From assembly GCA_036389695.1 (NCBI GenBank), contig DASVWG010000141.1, positions 1 to 37,938 on the forward strand: a stretch of DNA of 37,938 bases, given 5' to 3'. Numbering within the stretch: position 1 is the stretch's first letter; every line of letters starts with the position of its first letter. The notes below the pieces were generated by a model that worked only from the letters and a program-made list of their open reading frames with translations, was not told the DNA's origin and searched no databases. Shown here one piece after another: positions 6,409 to 14,996 of the stretch. The translations under genes and the position numbers were made by a program. Source of the DNA: JALZHR01 sp036389695. GTDB lineage: Bacteria; Acidobacteriota; Blastocatellia; Pyrinomonadales; Pyrinomonadaceae.

Positions 6409-8061
6409 TCAAGGCTTCGGCAACGGTTTTCGCGGCAGTTTTTCGTCGCGCATCGCCGCCTGGTAAATAAACGCGGCGGCGATAATCGCCGATTGCTTTA
6501 AATCATCTTCAAAAATATGTTCATACATATCCATGTTGGTATGCGCCGCGCGCGTATTCGATTCCATAAAATCGCGGATAAATTGAAAGCCCGGCAAACC
6601 GATTTGGTCAAACGAGTTATGGTCGGTCGCGCCGATGCCGTTGATGGTTAAAGTCTCCGCGCCCATATCTTTAAACGGCGCGAGCCACTCGCGAAAAATC
6701 GGACGGACGGCTTCGTTTCCCTGCAAATAGACGCCGCGAATTTTGCCCGTCCCGTAATCGAGATTGAAATAGCCGGAAAACTTTTCATATTCCGGTTTGA
6801 AACCGGCGCGCGTCTGCCCCGACGGCAGATTATTCGAATCAGCCGCGCCCTTGCCGAAATGAGCCGCGACATAGGCGCGCGAGCCTAAAGCGCCCTGTTC
6901 TTCGGCGCTCCACAAACCGATGCGGACGGTGCGACGCGGTTTTAAATCGAGCGATTTGAAAATCCTCATCACTTCCAGCGCGACCGCCGCGCCGGCGGCG
7001 TTATCGGTCGCGCCGGTCGCCGTGTGCCACGAATCGAGACAGCCGCCCAGCATCACCACTTCATCTTTGAGGTCGGTTCCCGGAATCTCGGCGATAACGT
7101 TGGCGCTCATCGGGGTTTTTTCGTGGAAACGCACGCTGATATTGACTTCCACCTGCACCGGAACGCCTCTCGCGGCGAGCCGAACCATACGGTTATACTG
7201 CTCGGCGGCGACCGCGATTTGCGGAATTACTTTCGGCTTGCTTAAATCCCAGGGCTGCGTTCGCTGCTCATACGGCACGTCAAACGGCGCGGGAATCGTC
7301 GCCGCCGTCACATAGACGGTTCCGCCGTCGCCCGCGCCCGGCTCTATCGCCAGAGCGGCATTTTCAGAATAGAGTAATTGCCATTTTCGGTAATTCAGCT
7401 CGATTCTCGCCCTTCGTTCGGGACTCAACTGAAAGCTCTGCGCTTCGCCCGTCGGCGGCTTGGCGTTGGCGAGCTTCAGCAATTCTTCGTCGGTCGCGCG
7501 CCGCGCCTGAGGCATAAAATTCGGCTCGACTGGGCGGGCTGGAGATAAAAGCACGATTTTCCCCGCAAGTTTGCCTTTATATTTGGCGAGGTCTTCGAGC
7601 GTCTTGACGTCCAGAAAAACAACTTCGCCGCGAAGCGTCCCGCTTGTGCCGGGACTCCACGCTTTCGGATAGGCAATCAGCGGGCTAAAGACGGGCGCGG
7701 TCATATTGGCGACAAAGCCTTCCAATGACCAGCCGCGACCGAACGGTCCCCAGGCTTCGAGATGCGCGTTCGCGATTCCCCATTCGGAAAGCCTGCTTCT
7801 GGCATATTCCTGCGCTTTGCCGAGATTGGGCGAGCCGGTCAGCCGCCCGCCCGTCACATCGGTCAGATAACCGGCAATCTCCATAATCTGAGAACGCTTA
7901 AGCTCCTCGTCTTTGATTCTGTTAATAACCGTCAAATCTACTTTTTCCTGAGAGATTTGACCGTTGACGACACCGCAATTTAATAAAATACAAATCGACA
8001 GTAATAGTCGCGCCGCATATCCGGCATAAATACCGGCTCTTTCCCGCAAAATCTGAGTCAT
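6409..8061 (-). CDS. Secreted M28-family metallopeptidase with PA domain
   Basis: 550 residues from 8061, chosen because GGGAGG lies 8 nt upstream; a longer in-frame start at 8112 has no such site. A signal-type hydrophobic stretch (LLLSICILLNCGVVNG) follows a short basic N-terminus. A protease-associated region (GTLRGEVVFLDVKTLEDLAKYKGKLAGKIVLLSPA) precedes the catalytic domain. Zinc ligands follow the M28 order: H and D in DSWHTATGATDNAAG, Glu pair in WSAEEQGALGS, Asp in GYFNLDYG, and the last His in IGATDHNSFDQIG. It is probably an exported di-zinc aminopeptidase or carboxypeptidase. Its neighbours are other exported hydrolases, suggesting peptide scavenging. Confidence 0.93.
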   Translation of the reverse strand: MTQILRERAGIYAGYAARLLLSICILLNCGVVNGQISQEKVDLTVINRIKDEELKRSQIMEIAGYLTDVTGGRLTGSPNLGKAQEYARSRLSEWGIANAHLEAWGPFGRGWSLEGFVANMTAPVFSPLIAYPKAWSPGTSGTLRGEVVFLDVKTLEDLAKYKGKLAGKIVLLSPARPVEPNFMPQARRATDEELLKLANAKPPTGEAQSFQLSPERRARIELNYRKWQLLYSENAALAIEPGAGDGGTVYVTAATIPAPFDVPYEQRTQPWDLSKPKVIPQIAVAAEQYNRMVRLAARGVPVQVEVNISVRFHEKTPMSANVIAEIPGTDLKDEVVMLGGCLDSWHTATGATDNAAGAAVALEVMRIFKSLDLKPRRTVRIGLWSAEEQGALGSRAYVAAHFGKGAADSNNLPSGQTRAGFKPEYEKFSGYFNLDYGTGKIRGVYLQGNEAVRPIFREWLAPFKDMGAETLTINGIGATDHNSFDQIGLPGFQFIRDFMESNTRAAHTNMDMYEHIFEDDLKQSAIIAAAFIYQAAMRDEKLPRKPLPKP

Positions 8062-8280
8062 CGAATTCGCCTCCCTGCTCTTTGAGCGTGCGATTACTAA
8101 TTTTATGTTCAAGCAGTTAGACGTTGAGAGCCGCGATTTTCTTCCATTTATCGACGCTTAATCGGAATTTGCGGAATAAAGGAATAATTTCGCCCGGATT
8201 TAATAACAGTTTGCGGAGTCGGCACTTCGATTCTGTTGTGCGGGAAAGGAATGACTAAAGAAAATGTTTTTTCAGAGCTT

Positions 8281-9228
8281 TCAACCGATTTTATTATTCG
8301 GCTCTAAAATCAAGCGGCGGCGCGTCTGGTCGAAAATAACGAGTTTGAATTGACGAAAGACGCCGTTGCCGATATGCCCCGCCGACAAAGCGGTGGCGCT
8401 GTCGCCCTTTGTCGCCAGCGAAAAATGAACGCCCGGATTAGCGATGACAGTGCGCCCCAGACGAATTTCATTAGCGCGACCGATGCGGATTTTACTCGTT
8501 CCGCCGATGCCGAGCGTGGCGGCTTCGGCGGTTTCCTGTTTGGAATTGAGAAGCTTGTATCTCCTGACGAACGGGCTGTGAAAAAAAATATCATTGCCCG
8601 CGCCGGTGTCAATCACAAACATCCCGCTCACGGGCGCAAGTCCCGGAAGGCGAACCGTCGCCCGCACGGAAGGATAATTATCAATTATTTTTATCGGCAG
8701 AATCTCGCCGCGTCCGCGATAGCGATAGCTTTGCGGATGGTAAAGATTGATGACTTTGCCGGCGTAATCAATCTCGACCACAAAACGACTGATGAAATCA
8801 TAACCGAGAATTCCCGCGATAGATTCGCCGCCCGCCAGCGCGGGAAAATTAAGCGCCAGCACGCCGATTTCTTTCAGCTTGAAATTAACGCCCGGCAAAT
8901 CGAACGAAACGTCTTTGGTGAAAGAAAAATCTTCGGTCTGTTCGCCGCCGCCGGTAACCTGCGAGTCGCCGTAAGTTTTAAGATTTAAAGCCTTTGCCTG
9001 TTTCGTCGCTATCGCCGTTTGTTCAAATCCGCTGTCCAGTCCGAACAAAAGCGGCGCGGAATCGTTGACGCGAGCGCGTAGAAAAATATGCCCGTCGGCG
9101 CTAATTTCAAAAGGAATTTTTGCCACCGCAATTGCCTTTTGAGAATCGGTCTTCGGCTGCGCGGCGGCATTTTCCGCAGAGCCGAAAAAAAGTAAAAGAC
9201 AAAGAAAAAGAAACGATTTTTTACGCAT
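8281..9228 (-). CDS. Secreted retropepsin-like aspartyl protease family protein
   Basis: 315 residues from the ATG at 9228, where GAGG lies 5 nt upstream and a clean signal peptide begins (MRKKSFLFLCLLLFFGSAENAAAQ). A longer ORF from 9312 would put 28 residues before the signal and is rejected. The mature part has two half-repeats of the pepsin-like fold: LLFGLDSGFEQTAIAT, where DSG replaces DTG, and MFVIDTGAGNDIFF with a canonical DTGA. The motifs GYDFISRFVVEIDY and GNGVFRQFKLVIFDQ recur in this family of predicted aspartyl proteases. The first motif's DSG leaves activity plausible. It sits between the M28 peptidase and an AraC-type regulator. Confidence 0.85.
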   Translation of the reverse strand: MRKKSFLFLCLLLFFGSAENAAAQPKTDSQKAIAVAKIPFEISADGHIFLRARVNDSAPLLFGLDSGFEQTAIATKQAKALNLKTYGDSQVTGGGEQTEDFSFTKDVSFDLPGVNFKLKEIGVLALNFPALAGGESIAGILGYDFISRFVVEIDYAGKVINLYHPQSYRYRGRGEILPIKIIDNYPSVRATVRLPGLAPVSGMFVIDTGAGNDIFFHSPFVRRYKLLNSKQETAEAATLGIGGTSKIRIGRANEIRLGRTVIANPGVHFSLATKGDSATALSAGHIGNGVFRQFKLVIFDQTRRRLILEPNNKIG

Positions 9229-9371
9229 TAAATCCTCACTGTTTGCCCGACCGCGAATTTTATCGCGCCGTTTGTGTTTCAGCAATCCCGAATCCGATAA
9301 GTCAAAACACAATCAGTTTAATCCGGCATCGTCTTTATTTATTGCACGATGAAAAGATTTTTTGTATCGGG

Positions 9372-10178
9372 TTAAGATACGCGGCATTTATTCCGGTATT
9401 GAGCGGGCGTGACGCCGGTTATTTTTTTGAAGGTTCTGGAAAAGTGGCTTTGGTCGTAAAATCCGGCGGCGACGGCGATTTCGACGAGCGGCGCATCGGT
9501 TTCAAAGATTTCGCGGCAGGCGTATGAAACGCGAAGCTGCCGGACGTATTCGCCAACCGAACAATTAAAACAACGCCGGAATTCGTTTGCCAGATAAACC
9601 GGGTGCACGCCGACCGCCGCGGCGATTTCGGAAAGCGTCAGAGTTTCGGAAAACCGTTCGTGCAAAAGCTCTTTCGCCTGTTTCAGCCAGCGCGGCGGCT
9701 TTTGCCCTGAATTTTTGACGGCTTGTTCCCGAAAGGCTTCCGCCAGCATCTCCAGCATCAAGCCTTCGACGGCGAGCGCGGTCACGTCGTCGGTTTCCCG
9801 CAATTCCCGCCGAATTTTTATTGCCAGTCGAGCCAGCTCGCCGTTGTCAAATTTGACGGGCGACGTCAGCAACGGCATTCGCTCCGTCCATTCGCTGCCG
9901 ACTTCAATGATAAAACAACGCGCCGCCGCGCTGCCGACCGCGTCCGAATGAACTTCGCCGGGCGGCTGAAACATCAGGGAAAACGGCAGGCACTCGATGC
10001 TTTTTGTTTTGTAAGTTTCGGTAAAACCGCCCTCGACGACAGTGAAAAAGCACGGATTCGTGTGAATGTGCGCGGGAATTTTAAAGTGGGGCGCAAAGAT
10101 GGTTTCGCTCAGTTTTAAGCCCGCTATTTTCCAACTGTTATTTATCGCGCCGTGGGCATTCGCTGCCTGAAACTTCAT
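9372..10178 (-). CDS. AraC-family transcriptional regulator with cupin sensor
   Basis: 268 residues. The N-terminal ~100 residues form a cupin-like domain (HFKIPAHIHTNPCFFTVVEGG, FQPPGEVHSD). The C-terminal ~95 residues are the double helix-turn-helix: LTLSEIAAAVGVHPVYLANEFRR, then APLVEIAVAAGFYDQSHFSRTFKKITGVTPAQYR. It probably binds a small ligand or metal through the cupin and controls nearby genes; the targets are not identifiable. The start is placed at 10178, with CATAAT 6 nt upstream and no ribosome site, again consistent with a leaderless message. It lies between the exported hydrolase genes and the polysaccharide locus, all on the same strand. Confidence 0.92.
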   Translation of the reverse strand: MKFQAANAHGAINNSWKIAGLKLSETIFAPHFKIPAHIHTNPCFFTVVEGGFTETYKTKSIECLPFSLMFQPPGEVHSDAVGSAAARCFIIEVGSEWTERMPLLTSPVKFDNGELARLAIKIRRELRETDDVTALAVEGLMLEMLAEAFREQAVKNSGQKPPRWLKQAKELLHERFSETLTLSEIAAAVGVHPVYLANEFRRCFNCSVGEYVRQLRVSYACREIFETDAPLVEIAVAAGFYDQSHFSRTFKKITGVTPAQYRNKCRVS

Positions 10179-10184
10179 ATTCGC

Positions 10185-10190
10185 ATTATG
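10185..10190 (-). promoter_or_regulatory. Candidate -10 box (CATAAT) of the AraC-type gene
   Basis: On the minus strand CATAAT ends 6 nt before the ATG at 10178, the same spacing as at the psiE-like gene and gmd. No clear -35 and no Shine-Dalgarno are present. Confidence 0.4.
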
Positions 10191-10303
10191 CCCGAATCCA
10201 TTCCAAACTTAAAATTCTTTGCCGCTTGCCGGATAAATCAAAAATTCGAACTGTGTCGCCCGTCATTGCAGCAACGCAAGTCATTTAAAGAATTCATTTT
10301 CGT

Positions 10304-11305
10304 CTAATCTTCTTCGGGACGGAAAATTTTACTGGTCGCCGCGTTCGGCAGAGTTTCTATATTCCGGCGATTCTTAAGATGGTTGATGAATATTTTCGAA
10401 ATATAGATACCGAATCCGAGAGGCGCTAAAGAAAAAGCGCCCGCCACGCCGCGCAGGGCGTTTTTTGAAACGCCTTCGAATTTCCAGCTTAACCGCCCGA
10501 AGTTCAGATGGTGATGAATCAGTCGTTCGCGGAGAATATTTTTTTCCTCGTCGGTCAGTTGCGGGCTGAAATGCTGCGCCATAAATCGTTCGTCGTGCAG
10601 CCCGAGCTTTCTGGTAATTTCCAGCACTTCCTTGCCGTCGTAAATATTGTCGTCGTAGACGCGCTTTAACCAATACGGCGATAAAGTGAAAGCCGCGCGA
10701 CAGGGTTTGGAAAGCACCATTTCCAAAATCAGAAACCAGTCGTCGGCAATAATCATTTTTTCGTTCCAGTTTGAAATAAACGAGCTGCGGCGAATCAGAA
10801 GCGACGAAGAAGGCGACGGGCAGGTTTCCACAAACAACCGTCGGACTTGTTCGGAATCGAGCAAAAACCAATGCTTATCTTGACTGGCGGTAAAATTTCG
10901 CCACTTTTTCTTGCGCTCCCAGAAATCCAGAAAATTTTCCTTGCCGTCCGAGCTTGTCCAGTTAAGAAAAACAAAATCCAGCCCGTGTTTTTCCAGACAT
11001 TCGATGCCGTCGGTCAGAAAATTCTCGTTCCAGACGTCGTCGGAATCCAGCGAAGCGATATACTCGCCTCGCGCATAGCGCAAGCCTAAATTCCGCGCCG
11101 CCGCCTGCCCTCTGTTCTCCTGACGATAATACTCGACGCCTTCAAACTGCGCGACAATCCGCGCGGTATCGTCTTGCGAACCGTCGTCAATCACGATTAC
11201 CTGTTTCGCCGGATAGCTCTGGGCTTGCGCGCTGCGGATGGCTTCGACCACCAGCGAGGCGCGATTAAATGTCGGGATGATGACGGAAACCAGTTTATGA
11301 TTCAT
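10304..11305 (-). CDS. Family 2 glycosyltransferase
   Basis: 333 residues. A GT-A fold starts at the N-terminus: VSVIIPTFNRASLVVEAIRSAQAQ, VIVIDDGSQDDT, RNLGLRYARGEYIASLDSDDVW, where DSDD is the metal/nucleotide-sugar DxD motif. A second half (RRSSFISNWNEKMIIADDWFLILEM) resembles the acceptor-side conserved Asp region. It is cytoplasmic and transfers a sugar during polysaccharide repeat assembly. It is the last gene of the minus-strand polysaccharide locus. The gap to the preceding GT4 gene is almost wholly a MITE-like insertion; without it the two genes would be about 9 nt apart, so they were once coupled. The C-terminus has a basic or amphipathic segment (GVAGAFSLAPLGFGIYISKIF). Confidence 0.93.
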   Translation of the reverse strand: MNHKLVSVIIPTFNRASLVVEAIRSAQAQSYPAKQVIVIDDGSQDDTARIVAQFEGVEYYRQENRGQAAARNLGLRYARGEYIASLDSDDVWNENFLTDGIECLEKHGLDFVFLNWTSSDGKENFLDFWERKKKWRNFTASQDKHWFLLDSEQVRRLFVETCPSPSSSLLIRRSSFISNWNEKMIIADDWFLILEMVLSKPCRAAFTLSPYWLKRVYDDNIYDGKEVLEITRKLGLHDERFMAQHFSPQLTDEEKNILRERLIHHHLNFGRLSWKFEGVSKNALRGVAGAFSLAPLGFGIYISKIFINHLKNRRNIETLPNAATSKIFRPEED

Positions 11306-11314
11306 TTTAAAGAG

Positions 11315-11324
11315 TTAATTCAGT
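11315..11324. repeat. Target-site duplication, left copy (TTAATTCAGT)
   Basis: TTAATTCAGT directly abuts the left inverted repeat of the MITE-like element and is repeated exactly at 11485-11494 on its right side. Confidence 0.75.
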
Positions 11325-11484
11325 GCTTTGCACAAAAATTAAGAAAAGCGAGAAAAATTTCGATTGCTAATTGTAAATTGTAAATTTTTAATTATAAATT
11401 GTTTGACCAAATATATAGGACAGCAATTTAGAATTGATAATTTACAATTTACAATTTTTCCTTTCTTTATTTTTGCGCAAAGCC
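11325..11484. mobile_element. MITE-like element, copy 1 (with 10-bp target duplication)
   Basis: 160 bp, AT-rich and non-coding. The outer 22-bp ends (11325-11346 and 11462-11483) are inverted repeats matching at 20 of 22 positions and beginning GCTTTGC. Inside, a perfect 18-bp inverted repeat, AATTGTAAATTGTAAATT (11369-11386) and its complement (11439-11456), makes the element almost a single long hairpin. The direct repeat TTAATTCAGT flanks it on both sides. No transposase is present, so it is a non-autonomous element. A diverged copy of nearly the same length lies at 15128-15286. Confidence 0.8.
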
Positions 11485-11494
11485 TTAATTCAGT
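11485..11494. repeat. Target-site duplication, right copy (TTAATTCAGT)
   Basis: Exact repeat of 11315-11324. It includes the stop codon of the minus-strand GT4 gene (TAA read at 11487-11485), so the insertion landed at the very end of that gene without changing its product. Confidence 0.75.
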
Positions 11495-12648
11495 TCTTTC
11501 GCCAGCGCCAGCAGCTTATCGGCAAATTGCCGGCAAGGGTCGCGCGGAACGATTTTTTTAATCGACGCGGCGGCGCGAGCGCCTATCTGCCGCCAGTTTT
11601 GCCGCTGCGCCCACGCACGTTCGAGCGCTTCGTCAAAGGCTTCCGCCGTCGGCGCGGCGGCGATGAAACCCGTCATATTGTCCTCGACGATTTCCGCCAT
11701 TCCGCCGACATCGGTCACAATCGACGGGCGAGCGTATAACATCGCTTCGACCAGCGCGAGCGGCAGTCCTTCGCTGCGCGAAGGCAGCACCAGCGCGTGA
11801 TTTTCCTGCCAGATGCTTTCAACATCCCGGACATATCCGGCGAATTTTACATTCCCGACCTTGAGTAAACGAGCCATTTCTAACAGCGCCTGCCGGTTAA
11901 TTCCTTCGCCGTAAAAGACGACCTGCAAATCGCGCTTTTTCCATTTTTCCAGAGCGAGCACGCGCAGCAGAATGTCCTGTCCTTTATCAATCACAAACAG
12001 CCGCCCCACGCAAGCCAGACTGGTTTTGCCGTTTTCCTTCCAGGGCAGAGAATTTTCAAACGGCGCGGCGAAGGGATTAAAAACGATTTCGGCGTTTGCC
12101 AGCGCGATGCCGATTTGCTGCTCGGTCAAATTCAAATTGTGACGCGAGACGAAAAAACATTTTGCCGCCGCTTCGTAAACCGCGCGCACCGGCGGGCGCT
12201 CCTCATCCGCCGGAAACAAAAACTCGACCGCTTTCTGCGCGACGACGACATACGGCAATTTTCTTTGACGGCAAACTTCCGCCAGATGAGCGCCGTCGAA
12301 ATTTATGCCCTGCGAAACGACGGTCAAATCGGGGCGAAAACCGCGCAGGCTTTTATCCAACGTTTTCTGAGCGTAGTTTTGATGAAGAGGCTGCCGGTCG
12401 TGTGGCAAAAACCTGTTTATCAAGCGAAGCGGCTTCGGCGGCAAAGATTGCAAATCCTTCACCGGACAATTTGACGATTCGAGTTCGGCGACTTGCTTTT
12501 CGCGCCGGTTGACATTGGTCTTGAAAGCCCGCGCCTGATGTCCGTCACGCGCCAGAATACGTGCCGCGCCCGCCCAGAGCGCTTCACTTCCGCCCCAGAA
12601 ATCCGTGCACGAGCTGACGAACGCAAATCGAAAAAAACTCCGGCTGAT
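11485..12648 (-). CDS. Family 4 glycosyltransferase lacking a canonical start codon
   Basis: About 387 residues. The C-terminal GT-B half is typical GT4: FENSLPWKENGKTSLACVGRL, VVFYGEGINRQALLEMA, ALVLPSRSEGLPLALVEAM, with the E-x7-E motif at EGLPLALVE. The first conventional start in this frame is a GTG at 12462, which would remove the N-terminal Rossmann part. Yet clear GT4 sequence continues upstream (RFAFVSSCTDFWGGSEALW, AARILARDGH). No ATG, GTG or TTG occurs in frame before the upstream stop near 12690. GGGAGG lies 5 nt before an ATC at 12648, and an ATT is just upstream at 12651, so a non-AUG start is proposed. A sequencing error or real decay are the alternatives. The gene sits between fcl and the last GT2. 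Confidence 0.8.
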   Translation of the reverse strand: MSRSFFRFAFVSSCTDFWGGSEALWAGAARILARDGHQARAFKTNVNRREKQVAELESSNCPVKDLQSLPPKPLRLINRFLPHDRQPLHQNYAQKTLDKSLRGFRPDLTVVSQGINFDGAHLAEVCRQRKLPYVVVAQKAVEFLFPADEERPPVRAVYEAAAKCFFVSRHNLNLTEQQIGIALANAEIVFNPFAAPFENSLPWKENGKTSLACVGRLFVIDKGQDILLRVLALEKWKKRDLQVVFYGEGINRQALLEMARLLKVGNVKFAGYVRDVESIWQENHALVLPSRSEGLPLALVEAMLYARPSIVTDVGGMAEIVEDNMTGFIAAAPTAEAFDEALERAWAQRQNWRQIGARAAASIKKIVPRDPCRQFADKLLALAKELN

Positions 12649-12662
12649 AATTCCCTCCCGCG

Positions 12663-12701
12663 CTATTTCAAATAACGTCGTAAATTTTTATATTTGCTCA
12701 T
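12663..12701 (-). CDS. Possible 12-codon leader ORF (MSKYKNLRRYLK)
   Basis: An ATG at 12701 opens a 12-codon, very basic reading frame that stops 14 nt before the proposed non-AUG start of the GT4 gene and in a different frame. It could be a coupling or leader peptide, or the displaced original N-terminus of the GT4. No ribosome site precedes it. Confidence 0.25.
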   Translation of the reverse strand: MSKYKNLRRYLK

Positions 12702-12722
12702 CGAGTTTCGATTGAATGAACG

Positions 12723-12763
12723 AAAATCTTCGCTTGCCGCTAATAACTGTTATCGAAGATTTT
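12723..12763 (-). other. Stem-loop downstream of fcl
   Basis: AAAATCTTCG (12723-12732) pairs with CGAAGATTTT (12754-12763), and the 21-nt loop holds a second small stem (ATAAC/GTTAT). It lies in the 277-nt gap between the fcl stop and the following GT4. It could be a weak terminator or mRNA-stabilising structure; no long T-run follows on the minus strand. The rest of the gap is AT-rich with no gene seen. Confidence 0.4.
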
Positions 12764-12925
12764 GCATAAAAGTTTACCTTCCGCCGCATAAAATTTACAC
12801 ACAGCTTGCCGTATTAGTAAATTCGCCGAAAATGCGAAACCGGATTCAAAATATTTTGAAAAAATTTATTCATTTAATTTTCCGGTTTGTAATTCCATTC
12901 AAAGCGGTGCGCGGCAAAATTCAAT

Positions 12926-13951
12926 TTAACCGACCCCGATTTGATTTCGCTCCGGATTGGGATTTATCGCATCAGCATCCTGTTTCGGTTCCGAATCGTC
13001 GCTTTCGCGCGAATCCTGATACCAAAGATAAGTTTGCGCGATGCCTTCGCGCAGAGAAATTCCGGCTTTCCAGCCGAGACCGGCGAGGCGGCTGACGTCG
13101 AGCAGCTTGCGCGGCGTTCCGTCCGGTTTGGCTGAATCAAACTCCAAACCGCCTTTAAATCCGGTCGCCTCGCGTATAATTTCCGCCAATTCGCGAATGC
13201 TTATGTCTTCGCCGACGCCGACGTTTATAATGCTGTCGGGCGCGGCGGCGTTAAGGATTTCCGCTGGCTGTCGCAGCAAAAAGAAACAGGCGTCGGCTAA
13301 ATCGTCCGCGTGCAGAAACTCCCTTTTCGGAGTTCCCGTGCCCCATATTTTGACGAACCCGCGCCCGCAGGTTTTCGCCTCGTGAAATTTTCGCAGAAGC
13401 GCGGGCAGAACGTGCGAGCTTGCCAAATCGAATTTGTCGCCCTGCCCGTAAAGATTGGTCGGCATCAGGCAAAAACTGTCGAAGCCGTATTGCCGCCGAT
13501 AAGCCTGACACATTTTAATTCCCGCGATTTTCGCAATCGCGTAGGCTTCATTGGTCGGCTCTAAAGCCGACGTCAGAAGATATTCTTCCTTCAAAGGCTG
13601 CGGCGCAAGCTTCGGATAAATGCAGGACGAGCCGAGAAAAATAAACTTTTTGACGCCGTGACGATAAGCCGCGTCTATCGCGTTCGTCTGGATTAAAAGA
13701 TTGTCGCGAATAAAATCCGCCGGATAGGTGCTGTTCGCCAGAATCCCGCCGACTTTTCCGGCAGCCAGAAAAACGATTTCGGGTTTCTCCGCCGCGAAGA
13801 AATTTTCCACCGCCGATTGATTGGTCAAATCCAGCTCGGCGCGCGTGCGCGTCAGAATTTCCCGAAAACCTTCCGCTTCAAGCTTGCGCAAAATCGCCGA
13901 GCCTGCCAGCCCGCGATGCCCGGCAACGAATATTTTCTCGTCCTTACGCAT
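12926..13951 (-). CDS. fcl: GDP-L-fucose synthase
   Basis: 341 residues of the extended SDR family. NADP-binding GHRGLAGSAI lies near residue 11. The active site matches the E. coli enzyme with an offset of one: Ser108 (LGSSCIYP), Tyr137 and Lys141 (NEAYAIAKIAG). NLYGQGDKFDLASSHVLPALLRKFHEAK and WGTGTPKREFLHADDLADA are family signatures. It epimerises and reduces GDP-4-keto-6-deoxy-D-mannose to GDP-L-fucose in the cytosol. It overlaps the gmd stop by 8 nt (ATGCGTAA) behind a strong GAGGGAGAG site, so translation is coupled to gmd. The last ~28 residues (DSRESDDSEP and onward) are acidic/polar and extend past the family's usual end. Confidence 0.96.
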   Translation of the reverse strand: MRKDEKIFVAGHRGLAGSAILRKLEAEGFREILTRTRAELDLTNQSAVENFFAAEKPEIVFLAAGKVGGILANSTYPADFIRDNLLIQTNAIDAAYRHGVKKFIFLGSSCIYPKLAPQPLKEEYLLTSALEPTNEAYAIAKIAGIKMCQAYRRQYGFDSFCLMPTNLYGQGDKFDLASSHVLPALLRKFHEAKTCGRGFVKIWGTGTPKREFLHADDLADACFFLLRQPAEILNAAAPDSIINVGVGEDISIRELAEIIREATGFKGGLEFDSAKPDGTPRKLLDVSRLAGLGWKAGISLREGIAQTYLWYQDSRESDDSEPKQDADAINPNPERNQIGVG

Positions 13952-14990
13952 TGACTCTCCCTCTGACCGCGACGACGTGACCGTTGTCCTTTAAAACTTT
14001 TTCCTGCCGCGCCAGCTCAAGGTCGTGTTCATACATTAATCTGACCAGTTCCTTGAATTTGATTTTCGGCTGCCAGCCGAGTTTTTCCCTGATTTTCGTC
14101 GCGTCGCCGAGTAAATAATTCGCTTCCGCCGGGCGGAAATATTTCGGGTCTATCTCGACGCAGTCGCGCCAGTCGAGCTGAGCCAAGCCAAAAGCCTCGT
14201 CCAGAAAATCGCGGACGGAATGCGCCTCGCCGGTCGCCACGACGTAATCGTCCGGTTCGGGCTGTTGCAGCATCAGCCACATCGCTTCGACATAATCCGC
14301 CGTGTGTCCCCAATCGCGCGCGGCGTCCAGATTGCCGAGATAAAGCTTTTCCTGCAAGCCCGTTTTAATCCGCGCCAGCGCGCGCGTAATTTTTCGCGTC
14401 ACAAACGTCTCGCCGCGCCGTTCGGATTCGTGATTGAAAAGAATGCCGTTGCAGATAAACATTCCGTAAGACTCGCGATAATTCACGGCAAACCAATGCG
14501 CGGCGACTTTGCCGACGGCATACGGGCTGCGCGGATAAAATGGAGTTTTTTCATTTTGCGGAGCGGGCGCGCCGCCGAACATTTCGGACGAGCCGGCTTG
14601 ATAAAAGCGAATTTCCTTGCCGCTCGTCGCCAGCGAATCGCGCAAGGCTTCGAGCAGGCGCAAAGTTCCCGTTCCAACAATGTCGGCGGTATATTCCGGC
14701 TGCTCGAACGAAACCTTGACGTGCGACTGCGCGCCTAAATTATAAATCTCGTCCGGCTGAATTTTTTCCAGAATTCGCCTGAGTCCCGTGCCGTCCGCCA
14801 AATCGCCGTAATGCAGAATAAACGTTTTTTCCGTCTCGTGCGGGTCTTGATACAAATGGTCAATCCGTTCGGTGTTGAAAGTAGACGCGCGGCGGATGAT
14901 GCCGTGCACCTCATAACCTTTCTGCAACAGAAACTCGGCAAGATATGAGCCGTCCTGTCCCGTCACGCCTGTAATCAAAGCTTTTTTCAT
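13944..14990 (-). CDS. gmd: GDP-mannose 4,6-dehydratase
   Basis: 348 residues. The N-terminal NADP site is GVTGQDGSYLAEFLL, followed by HGIIRRASTFNTERIDHLY and NLGAQSHVKVSFEQPEYTA. Catalytic residues lie in GSSEMFG (about 133-139) and YPRSPYAVGKVAAHW (Tyr157, Lys161). NHESERRGETFVTRKI is diagnostic of Gmd. It converts GDP-D-mannose to GDP-4-keto-6-deoxymannose, the branch point for GDP-fucose (Fcl, next gene) and GDP-perosamine (the Per-like enzyme at the head of the locus). It has its own promoter immediately upstream, with the -10 spaced for a leaderless message. Confidence 0.97.
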   Translation of the reverse strand: MKKALITGVTGQDGSYLAEFLLQKGYEVHGIIRRASTFNTERIDHLYQDPHETEKTFILHYGDLADGTGLRRILEKIQPDEIYNLGAQSHVKVSFEQPEYTADIVGTGTLRLLEALRDSLATSGKEIRFYQAGSSEMFGGAPAPQNEKTPFYPRSPYAVGKVAAHWFAVNYRESYGMFICNGILFNHESERRGETFVTRKITRALARIKTGLQEKLYLGNLDAARDWGHTADYVEAMWLMLQQPEPDDYVVATGEAHSVRDFLDEAFGLAQLDWRDCVEIDPKYFRPAEANYLLGDATKIREKLGWQPKIKFKELVRLMYEHDLELARQEKVLKDNGHVVAVRGRVNA

Positions 14991-14996
14991 ACCGCG

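Noticed and set aside
8350..8988. 212-aa plus-strand ORF
   Set aside because: Antisense shadow of the retropepsin-like gene, which has two DTG-type motifs and a signal peptide.
11325..11484. AT-rich palindrome as a possible replication origin
   Set aside because: No DnaA-box cluster or dnaA/parAB context; terminal repeats and a target duplication identify a MITE-like element.
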